From: CAYJXJ01 sp964374095
Lineage (GTDB): Bacteria; Elusimicrobiota; Elusimicrobia; UBA1565; UBA9628
Length of the DNA stretch: 31,078 nucleotides
Assembly (NCBI GenBank): GCA_964374095.1
Contig: CAYJXJ010000037.1
Coordinates: forward strand, 1 to 31,078
Direction: 5' to 3'
Below are positions 1-8,191 of this stretch, in pieces; within the stretch, counting starts at the first letter, position 1; the number at the start of each line of letters is the position of its first letter. Under the pieces are notes generated by a model. That model saw only the letters and a program-made list of their open reading frames with translations. It searched no databases and was not told the origin of the DNA. The position numbers and the translations under genes are program-made.

Positions 1-581
1 CTACCGTCGTGCATGAGAAAAACAAGGGCTACGGCGGCAACCAGAAGACCTGCTACGGCGAGGCCCTCAGACGCGGCGCCGATATCGTGATCATGATTCA
101 CCCCGACTATCAATACGACGCGCGGCTGACGCCCCACATGGCGGGCCTGATCGCGGTGGGGGCCTGCGACGTGGTCCTGGGCAACCGCATCCGCACCCGC
201 CGCGAGGCGCTCGGCGGGGGGATGCCGCTTTATAAGTACTTGTTCAACCGCATGCTCACCATCATCGAGAATTCCTGCACGGGACAGAACCTCGGGGAGT
301 GGCACTCGGGCTACCGCGCCTACTCGCGCCAGGTGCTCGAGGCCCTCCGCTGGGATCTCAATTCGGACGACTTCGTCTTCGACCAGCAGTTCCTCGTCCA
401 GGCCGCGGCCTGCGGCTTTCGTCTCGGCGATATCCCGGTGGCGGTCCGCTACTTCCCCGAGGCTTCCTCCATCAGCTTCCGCCGGAGCGTGCGCTACGGC
501 CTCTCGACGCTGGTCCTGCTGGCGCAGTACGTCCTCCACGGCCTGGGCCTGGTCCGCTTCGAGTTCCTGACCCGGCGATGA
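1..581 (+). CDS. Family 2 glycosyltransferase, dolichyl-phosphate-mannose-synthase-like (5' end cut by window)
   Basis: The reading frame is open from base 3 and enters from outside the window, so the N-terminus with the first nucleotide-binding strand is missing. The visible start reads HEKNKGYGGNQKTCY, the usual G-x-GGNxKT region of DPM1-like GT2 enzymes. It is followed by a D-x-Q stretch (HPDYQYD) in place of the DADGQ/DxD metal site, then GNR and a conserved GEWHSGYRAYSR segment. Family members move a sugar from a nucleotide donor to a polyprenyl phosphate or a nascent glycan at the cytoplasmic face of the membrane. The C-terminus has one hydrophobic stretch (LSTLVLLAQYVLHGLGL), probably membrane-associated. 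The stop overlaps the next ATG (ATGA), so translation is probably coupled with the membrane glycosyltransferase. The fold is certain; the sugar and acceptor are unknown. Confidence 0.85.
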   Translation, partial: TVVHEKNKGYGGNQKTCYGEALRRGADIVIMIHPDYQYDARLTPHMAGLIAVGACDVVLGNRIRTRREALGGGMPLYKYLFNRMLTIIENSCTGQNLGEWHSGYRAYSRQVLEALRWDLNSDDFVFDQQFLVQAAACGFRLGDIPVAVRYFPEASSISFRRSVRYGLSTLVLLAQYVLHGLGLVRFEFLTRR

Positions 582-2584
582 CCGTCTCGGCGTCCGTCGC
601 CGGGACCATCCTGGCGGCGGCCGCGGCCTGCTGGCTGCGCGGCATTCCGGACGGCTTTCACGCCGCCCGAGGCTTGGCGGCGCTCGCGCTGATCGCGCTC
701 GCGGCCGCGGCCGGCGGCCTGCGCTCGCTGCGGCGCCTGGCGCCGGAGGCGGGACCCGGGGAGCGCGCCCTCCTCGGCACGAGCCTGGGCCTGGGACTGC
801 TCAGCCTGGGGGCCTTCGCCCTTGCCGCCGTCGGCGCGTTGGGCGAGGTCTCGATCGGACTGCTGGTGGGAGGGGCCTTGCTGTGGGGGTTCCCCGAAGT
901 CCGGGGGGTCCTGCTCGCGGTTCGGGCGCGGGCCGCCGGCGCGCGGATTGGGTGGGCGCCCGGGCTGATGGGGGGGCTGGCCCTAGGCCTTCTGTGGCCG
1001 AGCCTCGCTCCCCCGCATCAGTACGACTCCCTGGTCTATCACCTTACCCTGCCCGAGACCTACCTGAGAGACGGAGGCCTCAGCGCGCCCGCGCACCTGC
1101 TCTACGCCCATTTCCCGCAGAACGGGGAGATGCTCTTCACCATCGCCTTGGCGCTGGGCGGCGACCTGGCCGCGCAGGGGACCATGTGGCTGGCCACGCT
1201 TCTGACCTTGGGCCTGGTCTATGTCTGGGGGCGCCGCCAGATGTCGGAGGGCGCGGCGCGGCTGGCGTGCCTGCTGTTGGCGACGCATACCTCGGTCATG
1301 CTCCTGGCCGCCATCACCTACGTCGAGGCGCTGGTGATGCTTTGGGTCACCGCCGCGGTCCTGTGCTGGTGGGACTACGCCCGCTCCGGCGGTTGGCGCC
1401 GGCTCATCGTGTCGGCGGTCTTCTGCGGCTTGGCCCTGGGGGCCAAATACAATGCGGGCATTGCGGCCGCTCTTCTAGGGGCCGCAACTTTTTTTCGTTC
1501 GCCGCGGCGCAAGTCCTGGCGAGAGGCCCTCCTCTTTACAGTCGTTGTGACCTCTCTGTTTTTGCCGTGGATGATCAAAAACGCAATGTACGTCGGCAAT
1601 CCTTTTTTTCCGTTTTTCTATAAGTGGTTCCCCGTGACGGCGGCGGGGTGGCACGCCGATACCGCGGAGCGCTACTTCCGGGTCTTTACGGAATACGGCC
1701 ACAAGGGGAACTGGCTCAAGGATTTCGTCACTCTTCCCGTGCAAATCCTGCGCGACAACACTCGCTACGGCGGCGGCATGGACGCGCTCGGCTCGCTGGG
1801 CTGGGGCCTGGTGCTGCTGGCCGCACCCCTGGGAGCCTGGTTGGGCCGCGGGAACCCCTTCCTGCGGGCGCTGTCGCTCTACGGCGGCCTGCACTTTCTC
1901 GCCTGGTTTTCGACGGGCGTGGTGCTTCGCTTCCTGACGGTCCTGGCGCCGATCCTGGCCCTTTTGGCCGCGGGGGGTGTCTCACGGCTCTGGAGCTTGT
2001 GGGGGCCGGCGGGTCGCGGGGCCTTGGCCGCGGTGGTGGCGGGGGTGACGGCATGGCACCTTTGGTTGTTCATTTTTGTGCACGGAGTTTTTCAAACGGG
2101 GAGCGTCTTGTGGGGGGGGGAGAGCCGAGAGAGTTTTCTCTCCCGGCGGCTGGACTACCACCCCTGCGCCGCCTACGTGAGGGCGCGGCTGACTCGAAAT
2201 GATAGGATTCTGGTCGCCGGCGACCAGCGCGCCTACGGGATCGGCCGCGATCATGTCGCCTCGACCATCCATGCCCCGAACCGCTTCGTGGGACTGGCCA
2301 ACGCTTCCGGGGGCCCCCAGGGCTTGGCCGGGGCGTTGAAGGGGGACGGCTTTACGCATGTCCTTTTCGTTCCGCGCGAGTTCGACAGGCTCGGGACGGC
2401 CTGGGGGGACTTCACTCCCGAGGGCCGGCGAGCCTGGGAGGGCCTGGTGAGCGTCGGTTCATGGGCTTTCGCGGCCCGGGGGTGCGCGCTCCTGGCCCTC
2501 CCTCCCGGCCCGGTGCCGTCCCGAAGGGACGTACCTTCCGATAGCAATAGGAATGGTACGAAGGATATGGGAAGAGAACCATGA
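578..2584 (+). CDS. Polytopic membrane glycosyltransferase, GT39/GT83 (PMT/ArnT)-like
   Basis: This 668-residue protein is mostly hydrophobic with about a dozen predicted membrane helices. After the first helices comes a periplasmic loop reading PPHQYDSLVYHLTLPETYL, in the place where ArnT/PMT-type enzymes carry their acidic catalytic loop, followed by the HFPQNGEM segment. Such enzymes transfer a sugar from a polyprenyl-phosphate carrier to an acceptor on the periplasmic side. The start at 578 was chosen because it overlaps the stop of the upstream GT2 gene (ATGA); the frame is open further upstream, but that part is a shadow of the GT2 gene. The stop overlaps the next gene's ATG. It pairs logically with the GT2 gene, which would load the lipid carrier. 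A run of nine G (2112-2120) lies in the coding sequence near residue 511. Exact family membership is uncertain. Confidence 0.75.
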   Translation: MTVSASVAGTILAAAAACWLRGIPDGFHAARGLAALALIALAAAAGGLRSLRRLAPEAGPGERALLGTSLGLGLLSLGAFALAAVGALGEVSIGLLVGGALLWGFPEVRGVLLAVRARAAGARIGWAPGLMGGLALGLLWPSLAPPHQYDSLVYHLTLPETYLRDGGLSAPAHLLYAHFPQNGEMLFTIALALGGDLAAQGTMWLATLLTLGLVYVWGRRQMSEGAARLACLLLATHTSVMLLAAITYVEALVMLWVTAAVLCWWDYARSGGWRRLIVSAVFCGLALGAKYNAGIAAALLGAATFFRSPRRKSWREALLFTVVVTSLFLPWMIKNAMYVGNPFFPFFYKWFPVTAAGWHADTAERYFRVFTEYGHKGNWLKDFVTLPVQILRDNTRYGGGMDALGSLGWGLVLLAAPLGAWLGRGNPFLRALSLYGGLHFLAWFSTGVVLRFLTVLAPILALLAAGGVSRLWSLWGPAGRGALAAVVAGVTAWHLWLFIFVHGVFQTGSVLWGGESRESFLSRRLDYHPCAAYVRARLTRNDRILVAGDQRAYGIGRDHVASTIHAPNRFVGLANASGGPQGLAGALKGDGFTHVLFVPREFDRLGTAWGDFTPEGRRAWEGLVSVGSWAFAARGCALLALPPGPVPSRRDVPSDSNRNGTKDMGREP

Positions 2585-3618
2585 GCGCCACCTCGCAGCT
2601 CTATCTCCTGGCCGTGGCCATCGCCGGGGCGATCTCTTGGAGCCTCACCCCGGGCGTGCGCTGGCTTGCCCTCAAGCGCGGCTGGGTGGATTCCCCGTCG
2701 TCGGCGGTGAAGACTCACAAGGAAACGACCCCCTGCGTGGGGGGGATCGCGATCTTCGCGGCGTTCGTGGGGACGCTGCTCCTGTTGCGGGTCTTCACCG
2801 ATTTCCCGACCGGCACGCTCTACCGCCTGCGGGGCCTGGTCATCGGGGGCACCGTCATCTTTCTCATGGGGCTTCTCGACGATATCACCAAACCCTACGG
2901 CCTGCACTACCGGATCAAATTCGTCGTTCAGATGCTCGCGGCGGTTTCCCTGCTGTCCTACGGCATCCGCATCCGGTTCATCACCCCGGACTACCTGGCC
3001 GCGATTCTCACCGTGTTCTGGGTCGTCGGGATCACCAACGCCCTCAACATCGTCGACATCATGGACGGCCTTTGCGCGAGCCAGGCCGCCATCGCGGCCC
3101 TGGGATTTTTGATGATCTCGCTGCCCTCCGAGGAGCTCTACGTCAATTTCGCCTCGGCCGCGATCGCGGGCGCGGCGCTGGGCTTTCTGCCTTGGAACTT
3201 TTCGGCCCGCGGCAAGATGTTCATGGGCGACTCGGGAAGCATGCTGCTGGGCTACGTCCTTTCGGCCATCGCGCTCGGCACCCGCTACACCGAGATCAAC
3301 AACATCGGCGTCTACGCCCCGCTGCTCATTCTTTTCGTGCCGATGTATGACACCCTCTTCGTCATGGTTCTGCGCCTCAAGCATGGGCAGTCCCCGTTTC
3401 TGGGCTCGCACGACCATTTCGCCCTCAGGCTCGAGGCAATGCGCTACACCCGCCCCCAAATCGTGACCCTGGCCGCGGGTGCCGCGATGTTTCTGGGATT
3501 CTGCGCCTACCTCGTGACCCAGCTCTCCATGGGATTGGCCCTGTGCCTCTACGCCGTGGTGACCGTGGAGGTGCTCATGCTTTCGCGCGCGCTCGCCGGG
3601 GTGCGCGTCCAGCGGTGA
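2581..3618 (+). CDS. MraY/WecA-family polyprenyl-phosphate sugar-1-phosphate transferase
   Basis: The protein has 345 residues and about ten membrane helices. It carries the signature elements of the family: a lysine/threonine-rich first cytoplasmic loop (KTHKETTPCVGG, residues 44-55), the DD pair at 100-101 (GLLDD), the NALNIVDIMDGL motif at 153-164 with Asn153, Asn156, Asp159 and Asp162, and KMFMGDSGS with Asp217. A final His motif, HDHF (277-280), stands where WecA/MraY have HxHH. These enzymes join a UDP-activated amino sugar phosphate to undecaprenyl phosphate, the first step of building a lipid-linked glycan. With WecA-like length and glycosyltransferase neighbours, a WecA/TagO-type initiator of a surface glycan is more likely than peptidoglycan MraY. 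Both ends overlap neighbouring genes (ATGA before, GTGA after). Confidence 0.88.
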   Translation: MSATSQLYLLAVAIAGAISWSLTPGVRWLALKRGWVDSPSSAVKTHKETTPCVGGIAIFAAFVGTLLLLRVFTDFPTGTLYRLRGLVIGGTVIFLMGLLDDITKPYGLHYRIKFVVQMLAAVSLLSYGIRIRFITPDYLAAILTVFWVVGITNALNIVDIMDGLCASQAAIAALGFLMISLPSEELYVNFASAAIAGAALGFLPWNFSARGKMFMGDSGSMLLGYVLSAIALGTRYTEINNIGVYAPLLILFVPMYDTLFVMVLRLKHGQSPFLGSHDHFALRLEAMRYTRPQIVTLAAGAAMFLGFCAYLVTQLSMGLALCLYAVVTVEVLMLSRALAGVRVQR

Positions 3619-4970
3619 AGACCGACGTCCTCATCCTGGGCGGCGGACTGGCGGGGCTCTCGACCGCCTATCACTTAAACCGCCTGGGGGGGGTCTCCTC
3701 CCTGGTCGTTGAAAAAGAGCCCGCGGTGGGGGGCACCGCCGGGTCCGTGCGCCAGGGGGACTTCACCTTCGACCACACCGGGCACCTCCTGCACCTGCAC
3801 GACCCGTACGGCAAGCGCCTCATCCTGCGCCTTTTGGGAAAGAACGTCGCCCGGCGCGAGCGCAACTCCTGGATCTACTCGAGCGGGGTCCACACGCGCT
3901 ACCCGTTCCAGGCCAACACCTACGGCCTCCCGCCGCGCGCGGTGGAGGAGTGTCTGACGGGTTTCCTGGAGACCGTGCATTGGCCCAAGCCCCCGCGTTC
4001 GGCGAGTTTTCGCGACTGGTGCCTCTCCGCCTTCGGGACCGGCATCAGCCGCAGCTTCATGTTCCCCTACAACGAGAAGCTCTACCGCATCGGCCTCTCC
4101 AAGCTCACCACGGAGTGGCAGGGGCGCTTCGTCCCCAAGCCCAAACCCGCCGAGGTGCTCCTGGGCGCCTTGGACGACCAGCGCGCGGGCTTCGGCTACA
4201 ACGCCAGCTTCCATTATCCGCTGCGGGGCGGGATACAAGTCCTTCCCGACGCTCTCGCCGCCCGGTTGAAAGCCGGGCAGATAAGGACCCGCTCGCCGGT
4301 GCGGCGGGTGGATCTCAGGGAAAAGGCGGCGGAGGTCGAGGGCATCGGGGAGATTAGGTACGAACGGCTGGTGAACACGCTGCCCCTGCCTTTCTTTCTG
4401 GACATGGTCGAGGGGCTGGCGCCCGACATGCGTCGGGCGCGGCGGGCGCTGCGTTACAACACCGTCTACAACATCAACCTCGGCATCGCGCGTTCCAACA
4501 TCTCGGACAAGCACTGGATCTACTTCCCGGAAAAGCGCTTCGTGTTCTACCGCGCGGGCTTCTCGAGCAACTTCTCCCCGCACATAGCCCCCCGCGGCGC
4601 GACCTCCATGTACATCGAGATCGCCCGGCGGCCGGACGAAAAGGTCAGTCTGCCCGGCCTCGAGCGGCAGGTCCTCGACGGCCTGCGGGCCTGCGGCATC
4701 CTTCGGCTTTCGGACCGGCTGCTGGCGCGGGCGTGGATGCCGATCCGGTGCGCCTACGTCGTCTACGATTTCAACCGCACGCCCGCGGTCAACGCCATCA
4801 TGGGACATCTCGCCAAGAAAGGGGTCGAGTCCATCGGCCGCTACGGGGGCTGGAAGTACTCCTTCATGGAGGAGACCATACTCGACGGCAAGCGCTGCGC
4901 CGAGCGCCTCGGCGGCCGGGCGCTGGCGGAGGAAGCGGTTTCCCAGGAAGAGCTCAAGCCGCTAAAATAG
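3615..4970 (+). CDS. FAD-dependent oxidoreductase, protoporphyrinogen-oxidase/UDP-galactopyranose-mutase-like
   Basis: The GTG start at 3615 overlaps the previous TGA and places a classical dinucleotide-binding motif at once: ILGGGLAGLSTAYHL (GxGxxG at residues 9-14), with a Glu about 20 residues later (VVEKE) to bind the ribose and a GGTAG loop. The length of 451 residues and segments such as FDHTGHLLHLHDP and RNSWIYSSGVHTRYPFQ resemble the GLF/amine-oxidase-like NAD(P)-binding proteins often found in polysaccharide loci. Possible roles are sugar ring contraction or redox change on a nucleotide- or lipid-linked sugar; the sequence alone does not decide. It ends the four-gene glycan operon. 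A G8 run (3686-3693) sits near the start of the coding region. Confidence 0.78.
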   Translation: MKTDVLILGGGLAGLSTAYHLNRLGGVSSLVVEKEPAVGGTAGSVRQGDFTFDHTGHLLHLHDPYGKRLILRLLGKNVARRERNSWIYSSGVHTRYPFQANTYGLPPRAVEECLTGFLETVHWPKPPRSASFRDWCLSAFGTGISRSFMFPYNEKLYRIGLSKLTTEWQGRFVPKPKPAEVLLGALDDQRAGFGYNASFHYPLRGGIQVLPDALAARLKAGQIRTRSPVRRVDLREKAAEVEGIGEIRYERLVNTLPLPFFLDMVEGLAPDMRRARRALRYNTVYNINLGIARSNISDKHWIYFPEKRFVFYRAGFSSNFSPHIAPRGATSMYIEIARRPDEKVSLPGLERQVLDGLRACGILRLSDRLLARAWMPIRCAYVVYDFNRTPAVNAIMGHLAKKGVESIGRYGGWKYSFMEETILDGKRCAERLGGRALAEEAVSQEELKPLK

Positions 4971-4984
4971 CGCGGTCGAGAACG

Positions 4985-5027
4985 GATTGGGTTGGAGGGA
5001 GCGTCGCGCAGAGTGATCGGCCCAATC
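4985..5027 (+). terminator. Possible hairpin after the glycan operon
   Basis: GATTGGG (4985-4991) and CCCAATC (5021-5027) can pair across a 29-base loop, 14 bases after the last stop of the operon. There is no T-run, so this is a weak candidate only. Confidence 0.2.
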
Positions 5028-5143
5028 TGCGGGACTCGCGCGGTGAGGGGCTCATGAAACTAGCGCGTGGGCCGTGAGCCGACGCGACCTTTGCGTAGGG
5101 TCGTTACCGGAAAGCGATTGCGAATCCAGTCTTTTCACAAACC

Positions 5144-5163
5144 TATCCGCACCGGTGCGGATA
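5144..5163. repeat. Perfect 20-bp palindrome between convergent genes
   Basis: TATCCGCACC is followed directly by its reverse complement GGTGCGGATA. It lies between the + strand glycan operon and the minus-strand cyclase gene, whose stop is about 80 bases away. There is no clean T-run on either side, so it may be a factor-independent stop of poor quality or a protein-binding site. Confidence 0.5.
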
Positions 5164-5191
5164 AAATCACTTGTTGGTTCCTCTGTGGATG

Positions 5192-5212
5192 CCGCACGCC
5201 TTGTGGGTGCGG
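5192..5212. repeat. Inverted repeat CCGCAC/GTGCGG, related to the 5144 palindrome
   Basis: CCGCAC (5192-5197) and GTGCGG (5207-5212) are separated by nine bases. The same half-sites form the centre of the 20-bp palindrome at 5144-5163, so two related sites lie within 70 bases just beyond the cyclase stop. Confidence 0.35.
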
Positions 5213-5241
5213 AAGACCTTGGCCATTGGGTGTTCTCGGCG

Positions 5242-7524
5242 TCAGTCCCCGCCGCGGGGTATCGACCGCACGTGATACGTGGGGAAAATTCCGTAGCCCT
5301 TGGGCATGGGGATCTGCCCCACGTACTCGCAGCGAAGGCTCCGGATGCCGAGCGACGAAGCCATCGCGGCGAATTCCTGGCTGGCATAGACCTGCTCGGG
5401 AGGGGTGATCGGCTCGAGACGCGCCGCCCGGCTCACATGAGTCCCGGTATAGTCGCGCTGGCGCGTGAAGGGATTGACATAGGCGTAAACGGGTCCCGCG
5501 TGAAGCCCCACCCGCAGGCTGATCCTTTCGGGAAGGCCGAATCGGGGCCAATCCACGGCGGCGATGCGCCGGGTCAGATCCAAGGCGAAGAGTCCGGCGT
5601 CCTCCAAGCGGGCGAATCCCAGGTAGAGGGCGTCTCCCCACACGTTTCTCGTCTCCGGTTGACGCCGCGAGCGGGTCATCAGCTCCGCGGCCAATCCCAG
5701 CACCCTTCTGTTGAAGACCGGGATATAGGCCTCCGGGATGGAGGAGAATCCCACCACGTCCGCGAAAAGCAGAGCCTTCACGGCCTGGGAGAATTGGGCC
5801 GGGCTCCGGGCGGAGACGGGCCGGGGCTTCCGGAACGGTCGGGGCGCGTCGCGAAAGCCCGCGGCGCGCCGGATGGCGCGAAGATCGATGATATCGACGG
5901 CGCGGCGCCCGGCCTGCCAGAGGCGCACCAGCTCGCCCGTCCCGCCCGCGCGGCCCTCTCCCGAGCTGTCCCAGACGGCCAGTCCCACCGCGTCGCCGCC
6001 CAGGTGCTCGGCTTTCAACCGGGCCAGGCCGTCGAGAACATGGTTGCAGTACGAGTAGATGATGGGGTCGGTCGACGCGCCCCGCGGGGAGGTCACGTGC
6101 ACGCGGGAGGCGCGGGAAATGACCCGGTCGAAGCGCTTCCCCCAGCCTCCCGGCACCAACTCCACGCTGGTCTTGCGCATCTCCGAGGGGGGGACGGGAA
6201 GCACGACCTCGATCTCCGCTCCCCGCGCGAGCATGGATTCAAGGAAGAGGATGTCCGAGCCGCAGGCGGCGGAGGAGAACCCAAAGTTTGGGCTCAGCCC
6301 GCGGAGCGCGGCGTCGATGGCCTCTCGAACCTTCCCTTCAAGAACCGGCGGGAAGCGGGGGACGCGGCGCCCCGGGACGTCGATCATGTGCCCGGTGAAC
6401 GCCACGACCCGCGGCACCGGGAAGCAGCCCTCGATGCGCGTCTTGGGAGGCGACGCCAGATGACACATCAGGCGCCGCGCCTGCAGACGGGTGCTGTTGA
6501 GCCGTCCATAGCCGCCGCGGCCGATCCGCGAAGCCCGCAGGTAGCACTCCTCGGCGTGCGCCCAGCGGCCGAGAATCAGCTCCGCCTCCCCCAGGGTCGC
6601 GGCCGTCCAATAAGCCTGCGGTCCGCGCTCCCAGCCGTCTTTCATGTCCGCCAGGCAGAGAGCGCGGACCCTCACGGCCAGGCGCCGGGCGGACGAGGCC
6701 TTCCCGCCCATCAGGGCGGTAGCCGCGGCATTGATCCCGGAATAAATACCGCGCCATCTTCGAAACGCCTCGTTGTAGCAGGCGTGGGATTGACGCATCA
6801 GGAAGGCCCGTCTGCCCCCGACGCCTTGGGCAAACGCGAGATCCTTGTACGTACGAGCCAGCAATGAGAGGGTCTCCTCGTCCTTGTGCCCCTCGGCGCA
6901 AAGGCCTTGAAGAATGATCCTCGCGGGGTCCGGAGCCCCCAGGCGCGCCATGGCCAAGCCGATGAGCTGCCGCATGCGCACGTCCCGCGGCAGCAGCTCG
7001 AGGCCGTGCCTGAGGACGTCGTAGGCGATGACCGGCTCCCCGGCGTCGAGGGCGCGCTCGGCCAGGAGCGCGTGGATCTTGGGCGCCGTGGCCCATTCAG
7101 GCGTCCGGGCCTCCCAAAGCGACAGAAGTTCCTGGGCGGTGTGGCCCCGCCCCTCCTGCAACCGGCTCATGACTTCCTGCAGGCCGGAGCCCGGCTTGAT
7201 CCGGACTCGGAGCGAGCCCCGGCCTTTCTCGATCCTATAGCCCATGGCCAGCAGGCCCTTGAGCGTTTCGGCGACCATGGACCGGTCGAATTCCTTCTCG
7301 GAATTAGGCAGGCGATGGAAGGGGACCAGATTGGGATGGCGCTTCTTGGCCGTGTCCCGTTTCGACCCGAGGGTCCAGCCTTCCGTCATTCTCCCCCGCG
7401 CCCAAACGTCGTGCGCGCTCTCCGCCAAGCGTTCTCGAAGGGCGGCCAGGTCCTTCGAAAGCGATACCCGCCCGGTGAGGATCGGGGCGGGGTGATAGGC
7501 GCCATTGTGGGCGGAGTCTTTCAT
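5242..7524 (-). CDS. RyR domain / TPR / SLOG-like / class III nucleotidyl cyclase fusion
   Basis: Four regions can be seen in 760 residues. Residues 38-95 match a bacterial ryanodine-receptor repeat (RyR), with WTLGSKRD, HPNLVPF and LPNSEKEFDR. Residues about 115-350 are helical TPR-like repeats resembling the TRAF-binding/DUF4071 family. Residues about 370-540 look like a SLOG/Rossmann nucleotide-binding domain (FTGHMID, SSAACGSDILF, VVLPVPPSEM). Residues about 584-735 are a class III cyclase with both metal aspartates, Asp589 (FADVVGFS) and Asp631 (NVWGDAL). The usual base-selecting Lys is Asn627, Asp691 is kept, the transition-state Asn is Ser698 and Arg702 is kept, so activity and product are uncertain. 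The family is known from predicted nucleotide-based conflict and signalling systems. The gene is monocistronic and divergent from the LolA/MMPL genes. Its ATG at 7524 lies 10 bases after an extended -10. Confidence 0.82.
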   Translation of the reverse strand: MKDSAHNGAYHPAPILTGRVSLSKDLAALRERLAESAHDVWARGRMTEGWTLGSKRDTAKKRHPNLVPFHRLPNSEKEFDRSMVAETLKGLLAMGYRIEKGRGSLRVRIKPGSGLQEVMSRLQEGRGHTAQELLSLWEARTPEWATAPKIHALLAERALDAGEPVIAYDVLRHGLELLPRDVRMRQLIGLAMARLGAPDPARIILQGLCAEGHKDEETLSLLARTYKDLAFAQGVGGRRAFLMRQSHACYNEAFRRWRGIYSGINAAATALMGGKASSARRLAVRVRALCLADMKDGWERGPQAYWTAATLGEAELILGRWAHAEECYLRASRIGRGGYGRLNSTRLQARRLMCHLASPPKTRIEGCFPVPRVVAFTGHMIDVPGRRVPRFPPVLEGKVREAIDAALRGLSPNFGFSSAACGSDILFLESMLARGAEIEVVLPVPPSEMRKTSVELVPGGWGKRFDRVISRASRVHVTSPRGASTDPIIYSYCNHVLDGLARLKAEHLGGDAVGLAVWDSSGEGRAGGTGELVRLWQAGRRAVDIIDLRAIRRAAGFRDAPRPFRKPRPVSARSPAQFSQAVKALLFADVVGFSSIPEAYIPVFNRRVLGLAAELMTRSRRQPETRNVWGDALYLGFARLEDAGLFALDLTRRIAAVDWPRFGLPERISLRVGLHAGPVYAYVNPFTRQRDYTGTHVSRAARLEPITPPEQVYASQEFAAMASSLGIRSLRCEYVGQIPMPKGYGIFPTYHVRSIPRGGD

Positions 7525-7534
7525 GGTCCGGCCC

Positions 7535-7543
7535 AGTCTAACA
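7535..7543 (-). promoter_or_regulatory. Extended -10 promoter of the RyR-cyclase gene
   Basis: On the minus strand TGT is followed by TAGACT, an extended -10, ending 10 bases before the ATG. No good -35 is seen at 16-18 bases. Transcription would start about 3-4 bases before the ATG, so the mRNA would be nearly leaderless. No Shine-Dalgarno is present. Confidence 0.45.
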
Positions 7544-7675
7544 AATTTGATTCCGCGGTATGCCCGGGTGAGGCGCCGGCGAGTCCGGTCCTGTAATCCG
7601 TTCGGCAGCGCTTACCAGGAGGATTGCGGCGACCTTGCGAAGGGAACGTGATTGATTTCCAACACTTTCGCGCGT

Positions 7676-7697
7676 TTACCTCCAGCGGTGGAGGTAA
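7676..7697. repeat. Hairpin, CTCCA-N4-TGGAG family, copy 1
   Basis: TTACCTCCA and TGGAGGTAA form a perfect 9-bp stem around the loop GCGG. Copies with the same core are at 8092-8113 and 14996-15025. No T-run follows on either strand. Confidence 0.6.
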
Positions 7698-7769
7698 CTC
7701 CTCTATTCCGGAGACATCCCGCCGACGATCCTGCTGTCTTCTTGGGACTTCTCCCCCTGGTTCTTCGGG

Positions 7770-7895
7770 ATGGCTCTAGGGATCGCGGCACTCGGCGTGG
7801 CAGGCTATGATTCTTTCATACTGATGCACCAGGCGGCGTATCTGTGGCCGCGCTATGAAACGTGGCTCATGAGGCGCAAGGAGGAGACCAAATGA
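7770..7895 (+). CDS. Possible small membrane protein (41 aa) or gene remnant
   Basis: The frame begins after a TAA that lies in the hairpin at 7676-7697, is open from 7698, and has its first ATG at 7770. The product starts MALGIAALGVAGYDSF, a hydrophobic stretch, and ends in a charged tail (RRKEETK). The codons before the ATG also read as sensible protein (SSWDFSPWFFG), so a longer gene may have been cut by the hairpin element. An AAGGAGG (7879-7885) inside its end precedes another ATG at 7892 that overlaps the TGA, but the frame after that ATG does not look coding. No family is recognised. Confidence 0.25.
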   Translation: MALGIAALGVAGYDSFILMHQAAYLWPRYETWLMRRKEETK

Positions 7896-7928
7896 GCGAT
7901 TGGCGGCTGCCGCCGGTTATCCACAATA

Positions 7929-7944
7929 CTTGGAACGTTCCAAG
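7929..7944. repeat. Perfect 16-bp palindrome CTTGGAAC/GTTCCAAG
   Basis: The two 8-base arms meet without a spacer. Its position in the divergent intergenic region, about 220 bases upstream of the LolA-like promoter, would suit an operator for a dimeric regulator, but no regulator gene is adjacent. Confidence 0.4.
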
Positions 7945-8091
7945 CGCGGTGGACAACTCAGGCGCCGTCGACGATATCCTCCATGGTCGGGACTCGAGTT
8001 GGTCCGGTCAATTCTCCTCCGGTCTCACCCTGGCCCGCCGCAAGGGCTCGCCAAGCAGGGGCGCCCGGTCCCATCCGCATGAGTTCGGAGC

Positions 8092-8113
8092 CCGCCTCCA
8101 TCGGTGGAGGCGG
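8092..8113. repeat. Hairpin, CTCCA-N4-TGGAG family, copy 2
   Basis: CCGCCTCCA and TGGAGGCGG form a perfect 9-bp stem around the loop TCGG, the same design as the element at 7676-7697. It lies 50 bases upstream of the -35 of the LolA-like gene. Confidence 0.6.
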
Positions 8114-8162
8114 TCATTCGCCGGCTCGTCCCTGTCAGTCCGGGAACATGACGGCGGGCGCG

Positions 8163-8191
8163 TTGACAGCCGCGCCGGGGTCTGTTACACT
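8163..8191 (+). promoter_or_regulatory. Strong sigma-70-type promoter for the LolA-like/MMPL genes
   Basis: TTGACA (8163-8168), a 17-base spacer and TACACT (8186-8191) with TGT just before it (extended -10) make a near-consensus promoter. The ATG of the next gene follows after nine bases, so the predicted transcript begins about three bases before it. Confidence 0.7.

Noticed and set aside
5074..6867. Long + strand open frame of 597 codons
   Set aside because: It lies opposite the RyR-cyclase gene, which has clear domains; the + frame has no recognisable motif and is a high-GC shadow.
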